From contig BDSL01000160.1 of NCBI GenBank assembly GCA_003116995.1, positions 1 to 64,000 on the forward strand: a DNA stretch of 64,000 bases. The letters run 5' to 3'. Position numbers and translations under genes: made by a program. Of this stretch, positions 1 through 10,325 are shown piece after piece. Position 1 is the stretch's first letter, and each line of letters starts with the position of its first letter. The notes beneath the pieces were generated by a model. That model saw only the letters and a program-made list of their open reading frames with translations. It ran no database searches and had not been told where the DNA came from. This stretch comes from Yamagishiella unicocca (lineage: Eukaryota; Chlorophyta; Chlorophyceae; Chlamydomonadales; Volvocaceae).

Positions 1-1802
1 GGACGTTCCTTTCACCTAGGTATATCTACCGTTAAGCTGCGTGCCCAAGAGCGAGGCGATCGAAGGTTGCCGGAGAAGCCGATGCTTGCCGATTGGCCCG
101 GACGTCCTCGTGCGGCGATCCCCAGAGGCGAATTTCGGTGGGGACGTTCCTTTCACCTAGATATATCTACCGTTAAGCTGCGTGCCCAAGAGCGAGGCCG
201 ATCGAAGGTTGCCGGAGAAGCCGATGCTTGCCGATTGGCCCGGACGTCCTCGTGCGGCGATCCCCAGAGGCGAATTTCAGTGGGGACGTTCCTTTCACCT
301 AGGTATATCTACCGTTAAGCTGCGTGCCAAGAGCGAGGCCGATCGAAGGTTGCCGGAGAAGCCGATGCTTGCCGATTGGCCCGGACGTCTCGTGCGGCGA
401 TCCCCAGAGGCGAATTTCGGTGGGACGTTCCTTTCACCTAGGTATATCTACCGTTAAGCTGCGTGCCCAAGAGCGAGGCCGATCGAAGGTTGCCGGAGAA
501 GCCGATGCTTGCCGATTGGCCCGGACGTCCTCGTGCGGCGATCCCCAGAGGCGAATTTCGGTGGGGACGTTCCTTTCACCTAGGTATATCTACCGTTAAG
601 CTGCGTGCCCAAGAGCGAGGCCGATCGAAGGTTGCCGGAGAAGCCGATGCTTGCCGATTGGCCCGGACGTCCTCGTGCGGCGATCCCCAGAGGCGAATTT
701 CGGTGGGGACGTTCCTTTCACCTAGGTATATCTACCGTTAAGCTGCGTGCCCAAGAGCGAGGCCGATCGAAGGTTGCCGGAGAAGCCGATGCTTGCCGAT
801 TGGCCCGGACGTCCTCGTGCGGCGATCCCCAGAGGCGAATTTCGGTGGGGAGTTCCTTTCACCTAGGTATATCTACCGTTAAGCTGCGTGCCCAAGAGCG
901 AGGCCGATCGAAGGTTGCCGGAGAAGCCGATGCTTGCCGATTGGCCCGGACGTCCTCGTGCGGCGATCCCAGAGGCGAATTTCGGTGGGGACGTTCCTTT
1001 CACCTAGGTATATCTACCGTTAAGCTGCGTGCCCAAGAGCGAGGCCGATCGAAGGTTGCCGGAGAAGCCGATGCTTGCCGATTGGCCCGGACGTCCTCGT
1101 GCGGCGATCCCCAGAGGCGAATTTCGGTGGGGACGTTCCTTTCACCTAGGTATATCTACCGTTAAGCTGCGTGCCCAAGAGCGAGGCCGATCGAAGGTTG
1201 CCGGAGAAGCCGATGCTTGCCGATTGGCCCGGACGTCCTCGTGCGGCGATCCCCAGAGGCGAATTTCAGTGGGGACGTTCCTTTCACCTAGGTATATCTA
1301 CCGTTAAGCTGCGTGCCCAAGAGCGAGGCCGATCGAAGGTTGCCGGAGAAGCCGATGCTTGCCGATTGGCCCGGACGTCCTCGTGCGGCGATCCCCAGAG
1401 GCGAATTTCGGTGGGGACGTTCCTTTCACCTAGGTATATCTACCGTTAAGCTGCGTGCCCAAGAGCGAGGCCGATCGAAGGTTGCCGGAGAAGCCGATGC
1501 TTGCCGATTGGCCCGGACGTCCTCGTGCGGCGATCCCCAGAGGCGAATTTCAGTGGGGACGTTCCTTTCACCTAGGTATATCTACCGTTAAGCTGCGTGC
1601 CCAAGAGCGAGGCCGATCGAAGGTTGCCGGAGAAGCCGATGCTTGCCGATTGGCCCGGACGTCCTCGTGCGGCGATCCCCAGAGGCGAATTTCGGTGGGG
1701 ACGTTCCTTTCACCTAGGTATATCTACCGTTAAGCTGCGTGCCCAAGAGCGAGGCCGATCGAAGGTTGCCGGAGAAGCCGATGCTTGCCGATTGGCCCGG
1801 AC
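1..1802. repeat. 142-bp tandem satellite array
   Basis: About 12.7 head-to-tail copies of a 142-bp unit, near-identical with scattered single-base indels and G/A differences. The array starts at the window edge, so it is probably longer. It ends abruptly near 1802, inside a unit. Because 142 is not a multiple of three, open frames of about 92 codons recur in every copy; they are by-products of the repeat, not genes. It could be a subtelomeric, centromeric or local satellite; the sequence does not decide. Confidence 0.97.
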
Positions 1803-2306
1803 GGGGCAGCTCAACGAGCGGAGCAAACGGCGGCATCGCAACCGACGACACAACAACCGACGGAGCAGCAACTGACAGGCCCGCAACTGGCAGGCAGGGC
1901 CACAACTGGCAGGGCCAAAACCGGAAGGGCCACGACCCGCAGAGGATTGGACGGGTTGCAGGCCTCAGCTGCATGAGCCTCACCCGCCGTGCCAGCCCAC
2001 AGCAGCACAGGCCGCCGGGCCCTGTTGCTGCCGGCTCGCGCGGCGGCCGCCGCCGCCGTCGCCGCAGCTGGATACACCCCTCGACGCGGGCCCCGCCGCG
2101 GACGCCGCCATGGGCGTGGACCTCCTGGCGCAGCGCCTGAGCAGCCGCAGCTCCAGCTCCGCCTCCTTGGCCACCACCGCCCTGCACGTGTCCACAGTGG
2201 CAGGAGCTGTGCTGGCACGATGCTCGGCGCCAGCATCACCAGCGGCGGCCCCTCCAATGTGTCGTTGCGCTAGCAGCCGCACGCGTGAGCCGCTGCTGCG
2301 GGTACT
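1803..2306. other. No convincing gene; short degenerate repeats after the satellite
   Basis: Just past the satellite, 1850-1945 carries short imperfect direct repeats built on variants of aactggcaggg. The rest is GC-rich with open frames on both strands but no recognisable protein, conserved block or splice pattern. Confidence 0.6.
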
Positions 2307-3230
2307 GTGCGGCCCGGGCTGCTGGTCTGGCGTGCCATCGGATCCTATATCTTGTTCGGACTCCGTGCCCCTTACACGCTGCAGCAGCGCCATGCTTGCA
2401 TGGCTGTCCGCCACCAGCGGAGGGCCGAGCCCCGAAACAGGCAGCCCTATGCGCACAGCGCACAGCCGCTGCTGCAGCACCAATCGGCGCGGGATGCCAT
2501 CGGGACGGCTGTGGAAGCTGCTGCGGTGACAGCAGCAGCGGCGGTGGCAGCAGCAGCAGCGGCGGTGGCAGCAGCGGCGGCAACAGCAGCAGCGGCGATG
2601 GCAGCAGCGGCGGCAACAGCAGCAGCGGCGGTGGCAGCAGCGGCGGTGGCAGCAGCGGTGGCAACGGCAGCGGCGGTGGCAACGGCAGCGGCGGTGGCAA
2701 CAACAGTGCCGCTGCCAGCAGACTGCGAAAATAAGCGGAGGAAGAGGGCGTTGCGGACGCTGCTCAGCCAGTTTAGCTTGACCTCAGTAACGACGGCTGC
2801 CATGCGCCGGCAGGCTACGGCTCCAATCAGCGATAGCGATGGCGACGCCTCTGAAGGACCCGCCCCACTGCCACGGCGGCGGCGGCCGTCGAACAGTGGA
2901 CCCGGAGACAGCAGCGGGGGAAGCGGCGGCGGCGGTAATAGCGGCGGTGGTGGCCGTCACCACCGCATGGTGGATGCGCTGAGCAACGGATGGAACCGCC
3001 TTACCCGGATGTCGTCACCGCAACAGGGAACTGCTGTCACCAATACGCGCGTCGTGCTGCCCGGGAGCCCGCCCCGCGACGCCAGGCGGGCCGGGTCGGA
3101 CGTACGTGCCGGCGGGCCCTCAGACCCGCTCACCGGCGCCGCCGAAGAAAAGGCCGCTGCCCAGGGCAGCCGCACTGCCGCAGGCGGCGCCAGGGGTGCT
3201 GGCCCAGGCGTCGGCTCTCGGCGGTGGTAA
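2307..3230 (+). CDS. Low-complexity open frame, Ala-rich then Gly/Ser/Arg-rich (uncertain gene)
   Basis: An unbroken 307-codon frame. It has a short N-terminal part, a long Ala/Val/Thr tract encoded by GCN triplet repeats (2520-2703), a basic stretch (NKRRKRALR), an acidic patch (SDSDGD), then Gly/Ser and Arg/Pro-rich sequence. No domain is recognised. It lies 5' of the repeat protein at 4427-5848 on the same strand and could be an upstream part of that gene joined by introns. It could equally be chance coding potential in triplet-repeat DNA. The start codon is unsupported. Confidence 0.3.
   Translation: MRPGLLVWRAIGSYILFGLRAPYTLQQRHACMAVRHQRRAEPRNRQPYAHSAQPLLQHQSARDAIGTAVEAAAVTAAAAVAAAAAAVAAAAATAAAAMAAAAATAAAAVAAAAVAAAVATAAAVATAAAVATTVPLPADCENKRRKRALRTLLSQFSLTSVTTAAMRRQATAPISDSDGDASEGPAPLPRRRRPSNSGPGDSSGGSGGGGNSGGGGRHHRMVDALSNGWNRLTRMSSPQQGTAVTNTRVVLPGSPPRDARRAGSDVRAGGPSDPLTGAAEEKAAAQGSRTAAGGARGAGPGVGSRRW
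2520..2703. repeat. GGCAGC/GCGGTG-type triplet repeat tract
   Basis: An imperfect trinucleotide-based array of cag, cgg and ggt steps. It reads as poly-Ala in one frame and Ser/Gly in another, so any protein effect depends on frame. Confidence 0.85.
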
Positions 3231-3234
3231 CTGC

Positions 3235-3488
3235 AGCGGCGACAGCAGCAGCAGCGGCGGTGGAAGCAGCAGCGGCGGCAGCAGCAGCAGCGGCGGCAGC
3301 AGCAGCAGCGGCGGTAGCAGCAGCAGCGGCGGTGGAAGCAGCAGCGGCGGCAGCAGAAGCAGAAGCAGCAGCAGCGGCGGCGGCAACAGCAGCAGCAGCG
3401 GCGGCAACAGCAGCGGCGGTGGCAACAGCAGCGGCGGTGGCAACAGCAGCGGCGGTGGCAACAGCAGCGGCGGTGGCAACTGCAGCGG
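3235..3488. repeat. Second cag/cgg triplet repeat tract
   Basis: An imperfect cagcagcggcgg-type array like the tract at 2520-2703. It encodes Ala-rich or Ser/Gly-rich runs. It ends just before non-repetitive sequence (3490-3580) that reads as ordinary protein (VQSLELAYPGSWGTNM). Confidence 0.85.
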
Positions 3489-3579
3489 CGGTGGACAGCG
3501 TCCAGTCTTTGGAGCTGGCGTACCCAGGCTCCTGGGGCACCAACATGTCTCCGAGGTACGGCTCAGAGATGGCGCTCCG

Positions 3580-3660
3580 CCTGCAATGGCTCTTCCAGCT
3601 CATTGGCTGGCAGGACGAGGGGGCAGCAGCGAGGCGCATCCCAGCCACCCAGCTGGTTAA
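3580..3660 (+). repeat. Diverged partial copy of the 207-bp repeat
   Basis: This stretch reads IGWQDEGAAARRIPATQLV. It aligns with VGWQAEGSAAGMVAAHPTQLV of the units at 4466-5447 in the same frame relation. It stops at the ctggtt step where the 20-bp minisatellite begins, and the next full unit starts at the same step on the other side. The minisatellite therefore separates two parts of one repeat series. Confidence 0.7.
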
Positions 3661-4465
3661 CAACGCCGCAAGGGGCATCAGGGAGGCGAGAGGGAGGCAA
3701 GAGGGGCATCAAGGAGGCGACAGGGGCACCAGGGAGGTGATAAGCGCATCAAGGAGGCGAGAGGGGCATCAGTAAGGTGAGAGGGGCATCAGGGACGCAT
3801 AAGGGAGGCAAGAGGGGCACCAGGGCGGCGACAGGGACACCAGGGAGGTGAGAGGGGCCTCAAGGAGGCGAGGGGGGCATCAGGGGGGTGAGAGGTGCAT
3901 CAGGGGGGTGAGAGGGCACCAGGGAGGCGAGAGGGGCACCAGGGAGGTGAGAGGGGCATCAGGGAGGTGAGAGGGGCATCAGGGAGGTGAGAGGGGCATC
4001 AGGGAGGCGAGAGGGGCACCAGGGAGGTGAGAGGTGCATCAGGGAGGTGAGAGGGGCACCAGGGAGGTGAGAGGGGCATCAGGGAGGCGAGGGGGGCATC
4101 AGGGGGGTGAGAGGGGCACCAGGGAGGTGAGAGGGGCCTCAAGGAGGCGAGGGGGGCATCAGGGGGGTGAGAGGTGCATCAGGGGGGTGAGAGGGGCATC
4201 AGGGGGGTGAGAGGTGCATCAGGGAGGTGAGAGGGGCACCAGGGAGGTGAGAGGGGCACCAGGGAGGCGAGAGGGGCACCAGGGAGGTGAGAGGGGCCTC
4301 AAGGAGGCGAGGGGGGCATCAGGGGGGTGAGAGGTGCATCAGGGAGGTGAGAGGGGCATCAGGGGGGTGAGAGGTGCATCAGGGGGGTGAGAGGGGCACC
4401 AGGGAGGTGAGAGGGGCACCAGGGAGGTGAGAGGGGCACCAGGGAGGCGAGAGGGGCACCAGGGG
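3661..4465. repeat. 20-bp G-rich minisatellite (about 40 copies)
   Basis: Tandem copies of a 20-bp unit (gaggggcatcagggaggtga) with variants (cacc for catc, cctcaa for catcag, gcga for gtga). 20 bp is not a multiple of three and the frames break, so it is unlikely to be translated. It may be an intron that expanded, or an insertion. Confidence 0.95.
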
Positions 4466-5848
4466 CTGGTTGGCCACGCCGCTGCACCTCTCGGCGGCGA
4501 TCAATGGGCGCAGCAAGGCAACGTGGAGGGGCTGATGTTGCCTGGACTGGGGCCCAGCAGCCAGGCGACGCCAGGAGCACTGCCGCGTGCATCGTCGCAG
4601 TGGCAGCAGCAGCGCGTTGGCTGGCAGGCCGAGGGGTCAGCAGCCGGTATGGTAGCGGCGCCTCCCACCCAGCTGGTTGGCCACGCCGCGGCGCCTCTCG
4701 GCGGCGATCAATGGGCGCAGCAAGGCAACGTGGAGGGGCTGATGTTGCCTGGACTTGGGCCCAGCAGCCAGGCGACGCCAGGAGCACTGCCGCGTGCATC
4801 GTCGCAGTTACAGCAGCAGCGCGTTGGCTGGCAGGCCGAGGGGTCAGCAGCCGGTATGGTAGCGGCGCATCCCACCCAGCTGGTTGGCCACGCCGCGGCA
4901 CCTCTCGGCGGCGATCAATGGGTGCAGCAAGGCAACATGGAGGGGCTGATGTTGCCTGGACTGGGGCCCAGCAGCCAGGCGACGCCAGGAGCACTGCCGC
5001 GTGCATCGTCGCAGTTACAGCAGCAGCGCGTTGGCTGGCAGGCCGAGGGGTCAGCAGCCGGTATGGTAGCGGCGCATCCCACCCAGCTGGTTGGCCACGC
5101 CGCGGCACCTCTCGGCGGCGATCAATGGGTGCAGCAAGGCAACATGGAGGGGCTGATGTTGCCTGGACTGGGGCCCAGCAGCCAGGCGACGCCAGGAGCA
5201 CTGCCGCGTGCATCGTCGCAGTTACAGCAGCAGCGCGTTGGCTGGCAGGCCGAGGGGTCAGCAGCCGGTATGGTAGCGGCGCATCCCACCCAGCTGGTTG
5301 GCCACGCCGCGGCACCTCTCGGCGGCGATCAATGGGCGCAGCAAGGCAACATGGAGGGGCTGATGTTGCCTGAACTGGGGCCCAGCAGCCAGGCGACGCC
5401 AGGAGCACTGCCGCGTGCATCGTCGCAGTTACAGCGGCAGCGTGTTGATGGGCTCCCCGATGGAGCTCAACGCGCGCATATCAACATGGTGGGGCTTACA
5501 CCAGGGCCCATGATGCGAAGCCATGGAGCGTCCGGCACGCAACTGCTATTCCAAGGGCGCTCGAGAGCTAGTGCAACTGCCAGCGGCCTGCTATCCGGCA
5601 AAACCGTGAAGGGTGGTGTCCTGAAGAAAAAGCCAGGTCCCAAGCTAGGACAGCAGACGGCCAAGAAGACGTGCATTGAGTGCGCAGGGAGGGGATTCGA
5701 TGCGCAGCACCATTACAAGTGCTTTAAGACGTGCAAGTCCGTCTGCCGTGTGTGCAGCTCCGGCAATGACCGGAAGCTGCTCAGCTATAGCGGGCACTGC
5801 AACGTCTGCAAGAACACGTACCCGTACGGGATTGTCAACGGGTCTTAA
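4427..5848 (+). CDS. 69-residue-repeat protein with C-terminal cysteine-rich domain (3' part of a gene)
   Basis: An open frame of 473 codons. After a short start inside the minisatellite it has about 4.7 tandem 69-residue units, rich in Gly, Ala, Gln and Pro (key words LVGHAAAPLGG, GPSSQATPGALP, RVGWQAEG). A unique C-terminal domain follows: a basic KKKPGPK stretch, then eight cysteines spaced C-x2-C-x12-C-x3-C-x3-C-x2-C-x15-C-x2-C, with HH before the third Cys. This looks like a metal-binding fold, but I do not recognise the family. The ATG at 4427 is probably not the true start; 5' exons likely lie upstream, where the partial repeat at 3580-3660 matches in frame. The stop is TAA at 5846-5848, with TGTAA 137 nt downstream. 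Confidence 0.55.
   Translation: MRGAPGRREGHQGLVGHAAAPLGGDQWAQQGNVEGLMLPGLGPSSQATPGALPRASSQWQQQRVGWQAEGSAAGMVAAPPTQLVGHAAAPLGGDQWAQQGNVEGLMLPGLGPSSQATPGALPRASSQLQQQRVGWQAEGSAAGMVAAHPTQLVGHAAAPLGGDQWVQQGNMEGLMLPGLGPSSQATPGALPRASSQLQQQRVGWQAEGSAAGMVAAHPTQLVGHAAAPLGGDQWVQQGNMEGLMLPGLGPSSQATPGALPRASSQLQQQRVGWQAEGSAAGMVAAHPTQLVGHAAAPLGGDQWAQQGNMEGLMLPELGPSSQATPGALPRASSQLQRQRVDGLPDGAQRAHINMVGLTPGPMMRSHGASGTQLLFQGRSRASATASGLLSGKTVKGGVLKKKPGPKLGQQTAKKTCIECAGRGFDAQHHYKCFKTCKSVCRVCSSGNDRKLLSYSGHCNVCKNTYPYGIVNGS
4466..5447 (+). repeat. 207-bp coding tandem repeat
   Basis: Units begin at 4466, 4673, 4880, 5087 and 5294, an exact 207-bp (69-codon) period; the last unit is incomplete. Copies differ by a few substitutions, many of them conservative. 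The frame-preserving period supports translation. Confidence 0.95.
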
Positions 5849-5984
5849 GTCCCTTGCAGCATTGGTGCAGGGATGGGCTGACTTGCACTGTGGGTTTGCT
5901 AGAAGAGCGGTTGGTTGGGGTTTTCGACGGATTGGGTCCTGTTCAGGTTGACAGGAAGGAAATACTTGGAAAGATGTAGGCTGG

Positions 5985-5989
5985 TGTAA
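5985..5989 (+). promoter_or_regulatory. TGTAA poly(A)-type signal for the repeat protein gene
   Basis: The TGTAA word used for 3'-end formation in volvocine algae, 137 nt after the TAA at 5848. Confidence 0.5.
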
Positions 5990-7339
5990 CGGTGACGGTT
6001 CAGTCCGTCGCCAATTGCTACCGGCCGTGGGCTACATCGTGTGCAGCGATATTAGGCACAGCCTGCGACTTAACGGGTTGCCCCCGCTTTCCCGAAGATA
6101 CCTCCTTATCGTTGTCACGCCCACATTGTGGAAAAAGGCAGCTGGCGCCACATGTAACGTATGTTAATTATCTTGCGTCGCTTTTATGTTCATCCACTCA
6201 AAGACAGGCATTGAAATACTATCAGCGCATTCAAGAGCAATCCCAGTCTCGGTGGTCAGGCCGCTCCCTTGTTGCTGGTGGGGCGGGAAGGGGGAAGTGC
6301 TCGTGTGTTGCCGTACGTAACCCAAGGCTTCCATCGCCGCACCCAATTGGTACCTAGTATGATACTACATAGCTGGTGTGGCGCGGGGAGTGTTCTGGCT
6401 TAAAACCGAAGAGGAATCCCTGTCTCGGTGGTCAGGCCACTCCCTTGTTGCTGGTGGGGCGGGAAGGGGGAAGTGCTCGTGTGTTGCCGTACGTAACCCA
6501 AGGCTTCCATCGCCGCACCCAATTGGTACCTAGTATGATACTACATAGCTGGTGTGGCGCGGGGAGTGGGCCTTGCTGAAACCCGAAGAGCAATCCCTGT
6601 CTCGGTGGTCAGGCCCGAGTTTTTACCCAGGTCATAGGCTCCCATCCCTTTGTGTTTTGGATAATTGGCTAAACTGACTATGAACTGACAAGCAGCAATG
6701 TTATATGCGCTCTGGAAAGGCTGAACTGTGCGTAAGAGCAGAACGTTGACCATTCGGTTGCGGAAAATGATTGCCAACGGGTTCTGAACCACAATGCTTC
6801 TACATAGCCTTAGTGATATCGTTTACAAATTATTATGAACATTGTTTTGTCAGACTCAAGGGAGTCGCGGTCAACGCACTTGCTGACTCACAGGTGTCGA
6901 GGCACATCGTCCTTTCGTTGTCAACGCACTTCAGACCTTCTGAGCTTTAAAAATCAAACCCGCCTGCATTCCGATATATGCGTGTGCGCTTACCAGTAGG
7001 AATAAATCTCAGTGGGTCTCCGGCCTACTGGAACACTTTCACCCTCGCCAATCCTTACATGAAATGACAGCTTTCATATGCCTAACTCGTTGGAAATATG
7101 GCATTGGCGCGTGGGTGAAAATTCGCTTCTCTCAGGCCGATTCGTTGAATCCGATGAAGGAATTAGTAGTTTTCGCTGTTCCCCAAAATAATTTCGCGCG
7201 GCCTACGGCCGCGAATAATAAAAAAGCATGCCTACACTACCGAAAATTTGCCGTGGCGAGCCCACGTTCGGAATCCGCTGTGCCTCCGTACACCCAAACT
7301 AGGACGAGCCGATAGCGAGGCGGGAGCACTGAGGGTGTG
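5990..7339. other. Intergenic stretch between repeat protein and eL34
   Basis: No gene recognised. It holds the 176-bp tandem duplication at 6238-6616. From about 6800 on it is less GC-rich than its surroundings. Confidence 0.6.
6238..6616. repeat. 176/177-bp tandem repeat, about 2.1 copies
   Basis: The word ctcggtggtcaggcc recurs at 6248, 6424 and 6601. The first two units are nearly identical through ggtgtggcgcggggagtg; the third is truncated after about 25 bp. Confidence 0.92.
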
Positions 7340-7344
7340 TTACA
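7340..7344 (-). promoter_or_regulatory. Possible poly(A) signal for eL34
   Basis: TGTAA on the minus strand, 20 nt after the eL34 stop. A second TGTAA lies at 7059-7055, so the true 3' end could be further on. Confidence 0.4.
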
Positions 7345-7363
7345 ACATCGCCAGAAGCACCGT

Positions 7364-9863
7364 TTACTTGGTGGTCTTCTTCTCCTGGGCCTTCTGGAGC
7401 TTGAGCACCTGCGACGTCGATTGCGACAGAGAGGGGCGCGGCGCAGCACAGACGAATGCACGTTGGAGGATTTCTGACGCGTCTCAGGGCAGCCTGTCCG
7501 AGTGGTATATCTGCATGTTAGCTATTACCGTGCAGGCACCCAGCATGCAGGGTCACCCTCACACAGTTTGTCGCGTCCCAAAAAACAGTGTGGTAAGCCA
7601 TGCGCGGCGCAGGCGGTATGTAGCATGGCATAGTACGGCATAGCAACACATAACGGACGGCCACGGGCCGGCGGGGCAGGGCGCACAGGGCGAGCAGGCA
7701 GCACGACCCCCCCTCCAGCGCGGGTACATGCAGCTGCATCTGGATGGCATCATGGCCGGACGCAAACGGCCAAACATGCGCCGAACACACACTGCTCTCC
7801 ATCACACCTCGCCCGCGATAGCTCCTTTAACAAACGGAAACGGGCCGCGCGGGGCAGCAAATACGCTTATCGATATCTAGATATCTACTGCCTCATTTGT
7901 GCCCATTTGTGCCCATACCAATACACCGCTCGAGCCAGCCACGTACGGCCCACCATATGTACGGCAACAACATACACAAGAGCACGAAACCGCCGACAAG
8001 CGCCAATTCGGGAGTGGCGTGTCACACGTGGCCGCGGCGAGCGGGCAGCCCAAGGGCACAAGCAGCTCCCACAACGACGCCGTGCACTTGTGCAGGGTGC
8101 ATTGCTCTGGCAAAGCCTCTTCCGCCCAAACAGACGATAGGAACAGGTCAGTTCTGCTTTTCGGGCGCCGCGGCAGCGTATGAATACGTGGGAGGACGTG
8201 GAGTAGCGCTATGCACGGAGACAGCTGTGTGACGCTTTGCCGCTTAGGACTGCTGGTCCCCGTCGTAATGCCGTTCACGTGACTGCGACATAGTTCACGT
8301 TGGGCGGCTGCCAGGCCCTTGCCCTCGTAGCTGGGTGCTGAAACCCAATCTCCGTGTTAAAATGCATTCCGACGAAGAACCAAAACAATCGGCAGCGCCC
8401 GAATCCAGTGCCACCCAACTCCACTGCACTGCGCTGCTGTTGAGGTCCGCCCATCGAGCCCAGCTGGCGGCTTTCACCAACACGTTCCCCGGCGGCCAGT
8501 CCTCTGGGATTTGACGCCGACGGGTTGCACTGCGGCATTGGCGTCCGCCATGACGCCATGCCTGGACGGCTGGCTGGCCCCTAACGGAACAGCTTTTGCC
8601 TCAGCAGCTGGTCCCGTAGATTAGCACCGAGGTCCCGCTGCTCACATCCGAGCTCCCCGCCGCCAGCCGCCCCCGAGCCTCCCGGGGGGTTTGGGTCCAG
8701 CAGTATCGGCCAGTGCCCGAGCGGCTGCGGGCCCCCTCCACATAACCACTGCCAGTAGCTGCTGTCGCCGTTGCCAATATTTCCAATATCTGTTACGATG
8801 CAATCGCGCCGCGCCAGCAGCATGAAGCCAAGCTGCTGGATCGCTGCTGTTCTTGGGAATGCTGGCGCCGCCAGCTGCTTAGCTGAGTCAAATTACAGGA
8901 AGCTGCGTGGTGGACAACGGCTGCTACTGTCGCTGTGCGAGATCACGACGCACGCCATTCGTCCATGTTGAGTTTGTGCGCTCGGCGCTGACCACATAGG
9001 GCCACCCTCCCATGTGTTTGGGCACACACGTGAATGCCCCCCAGTCCACAACCAACGGACACAGCGGCCACATCAGCCATTAGGTACGCAGACAACCCGC
9101 CGCACAGCCAGCGCACCTTCTTCACGATCTTCTGCTCCTCAATGAGGAACGCCCTGATGATCCTGCGCGCGGAACCGATAAACAACAATGTCCTCAGTAC
9201 GTTGGACCGCGGAGCAGCGTACAAGCGGCCCGCACGTTGCTCGCAGGGCAAGATGCAGAGTCATCGCCGACGCTGGCCATCAGCCTACAGCCATGCAGCC
9301 CTTTCTCACCTCTCCTTGACCACCTTGTGCGACAGGCACCCGCCGTAGACGCGGTTGACCTTCTTGGCACGCTTGGGCAGCGTGTGCAGCTGGGTGTGCG
9401 GCGTGGCCGCGAACTGCACATCATCGAACAATGGATATATTCATGCCCATTAAATATATATATCGTTGTCCTATACCAAGCGACACTACTTTGCGATACA
9501 GCCGAGTTGCCGCCCCGCGATGGCCGCCGCCCGCGCAACTTTAGCCCTTCCGCGTTCCCGCCAGCCCCAAAAAACCTCGAGCACACTTGTACTTACGCCG
9601 TGGAGCCGGGCACCGCTAACAGCGCACTTGGGGTGGCTCTCCTGCTTCTTCTTGTATTGGTACACCAGCCGGCCGCCTGCAGGCCACCGACGGCGTCAGC
9701 TCAGACCGCGGGACATTCCATTAAAGTGTACTCAGCTGATTTACACATATAGCTAGTATAACATGTTGTAGCCTGCTGGCACACCTGGCGTCTTCACAAT
9801 CCGGCAGGCATTGGACTTGGTGTGGTAGCTGTGGCGCCGGCGATAGGTCATACGAGGCGCCAT
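7364..9863 (-). CDS. RPL34: Cytosolic ribosomal protein eL34 (60S subunit)
   Basis: Five exons: 9863-9785, 9676-9597, 9413-9310, 9162-9117, 7408-7364. They give 117 codons plus TAA, the usual eL34 length. Diagnostic blocks appear in order: MAPRMTYRRRHSYHTKSN, VKTPGGRLVYQYKKK, KRAKKVNRVYGG, then RIIRAFLIEEQKIVKK and VLKLQKAQEKKTTK at the C-terminus. All junctions are GT-AG and phases agree. It is a structural component of the large ribosomal subunit. The last intron (9116-7409) is about 1.7 kb and separates 15 final codons from the rest; I see no other gene inside it. The residues K-C and the lone Cys positions show that the full zinc-ribbon cysteine set of animal eL34 is not kept. The gene is divergent from the kinase gene starting at 10326, with a 462-bp shared upstream region. 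Confidence 0.93.
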
Positions 9864-10325
9864 TTTGAAGGCTTGCCTACACACCTAGTTAAGAAGGGGT
9901 GGTATAGGCGCGAAGCACCTCCATAAGTACTTGGCCAAGCCTCCCTCGAGTGCCGCTTGCCGTACATTCAGCAAGAGCTCCTGTTTACTCTGTCCTCGTT
10001 TTGCTACTTGCTACATTTGTCCCCCAGCTTCATTCACGCTGAACGAACATTTATTTGCCCATTCCATGGACTGTCGAGCGAATAGACGACTTTGCGATAC
10101 TCGGCGTCATTTCTGACCGAGCAAGCGACTCAAAACTATAGAAAACTATCACAAGGAGGTCTTAAGTTGTGTACAGGCTTTAATTCTATCGGAGCTTTAT
10201 CGGCTCTCTTTGAGACTGCCAAGCTTCAGCGTACATGTATTAGGAGTTACGCTGGCGCAGCCTGCGCCCTCGGGCGCAGTCAGACCTTTCTTGTACATGC
10301 TGGAGCTGATAAGGAGCTGAAAGCA
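9864..10325. promoter_or_regulatory. Shared upstream region of eL34 and the MAK/ICK-type kinase
   Basis: 462 bp between two divergent start codons, so both promoters and 5' UTRs must fit here. I see no clear TATA element. Inferred from gene layout only. Confidence 0.5.

Noticed and set aside
1..1802. CRISPR-like array
   Set aside because: There are no unique spacers between repeats; the whole 142-bp unit repeats, and the genome is eukaryotic.
67..1875. Overlapping 92-codon open frames in the satellite
   Set aside because: The 142-bp period shifts frame each copy; identical frames restart in every unit, as expected of a non-coding array.
4359..5420. 353-codon antisense frame over the 207-bp repeats
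   Set aside because: It mirrors the frame-preserving repeat on the other strand and lacks the unique cysteine-rich end that supports the plus-strand gene.
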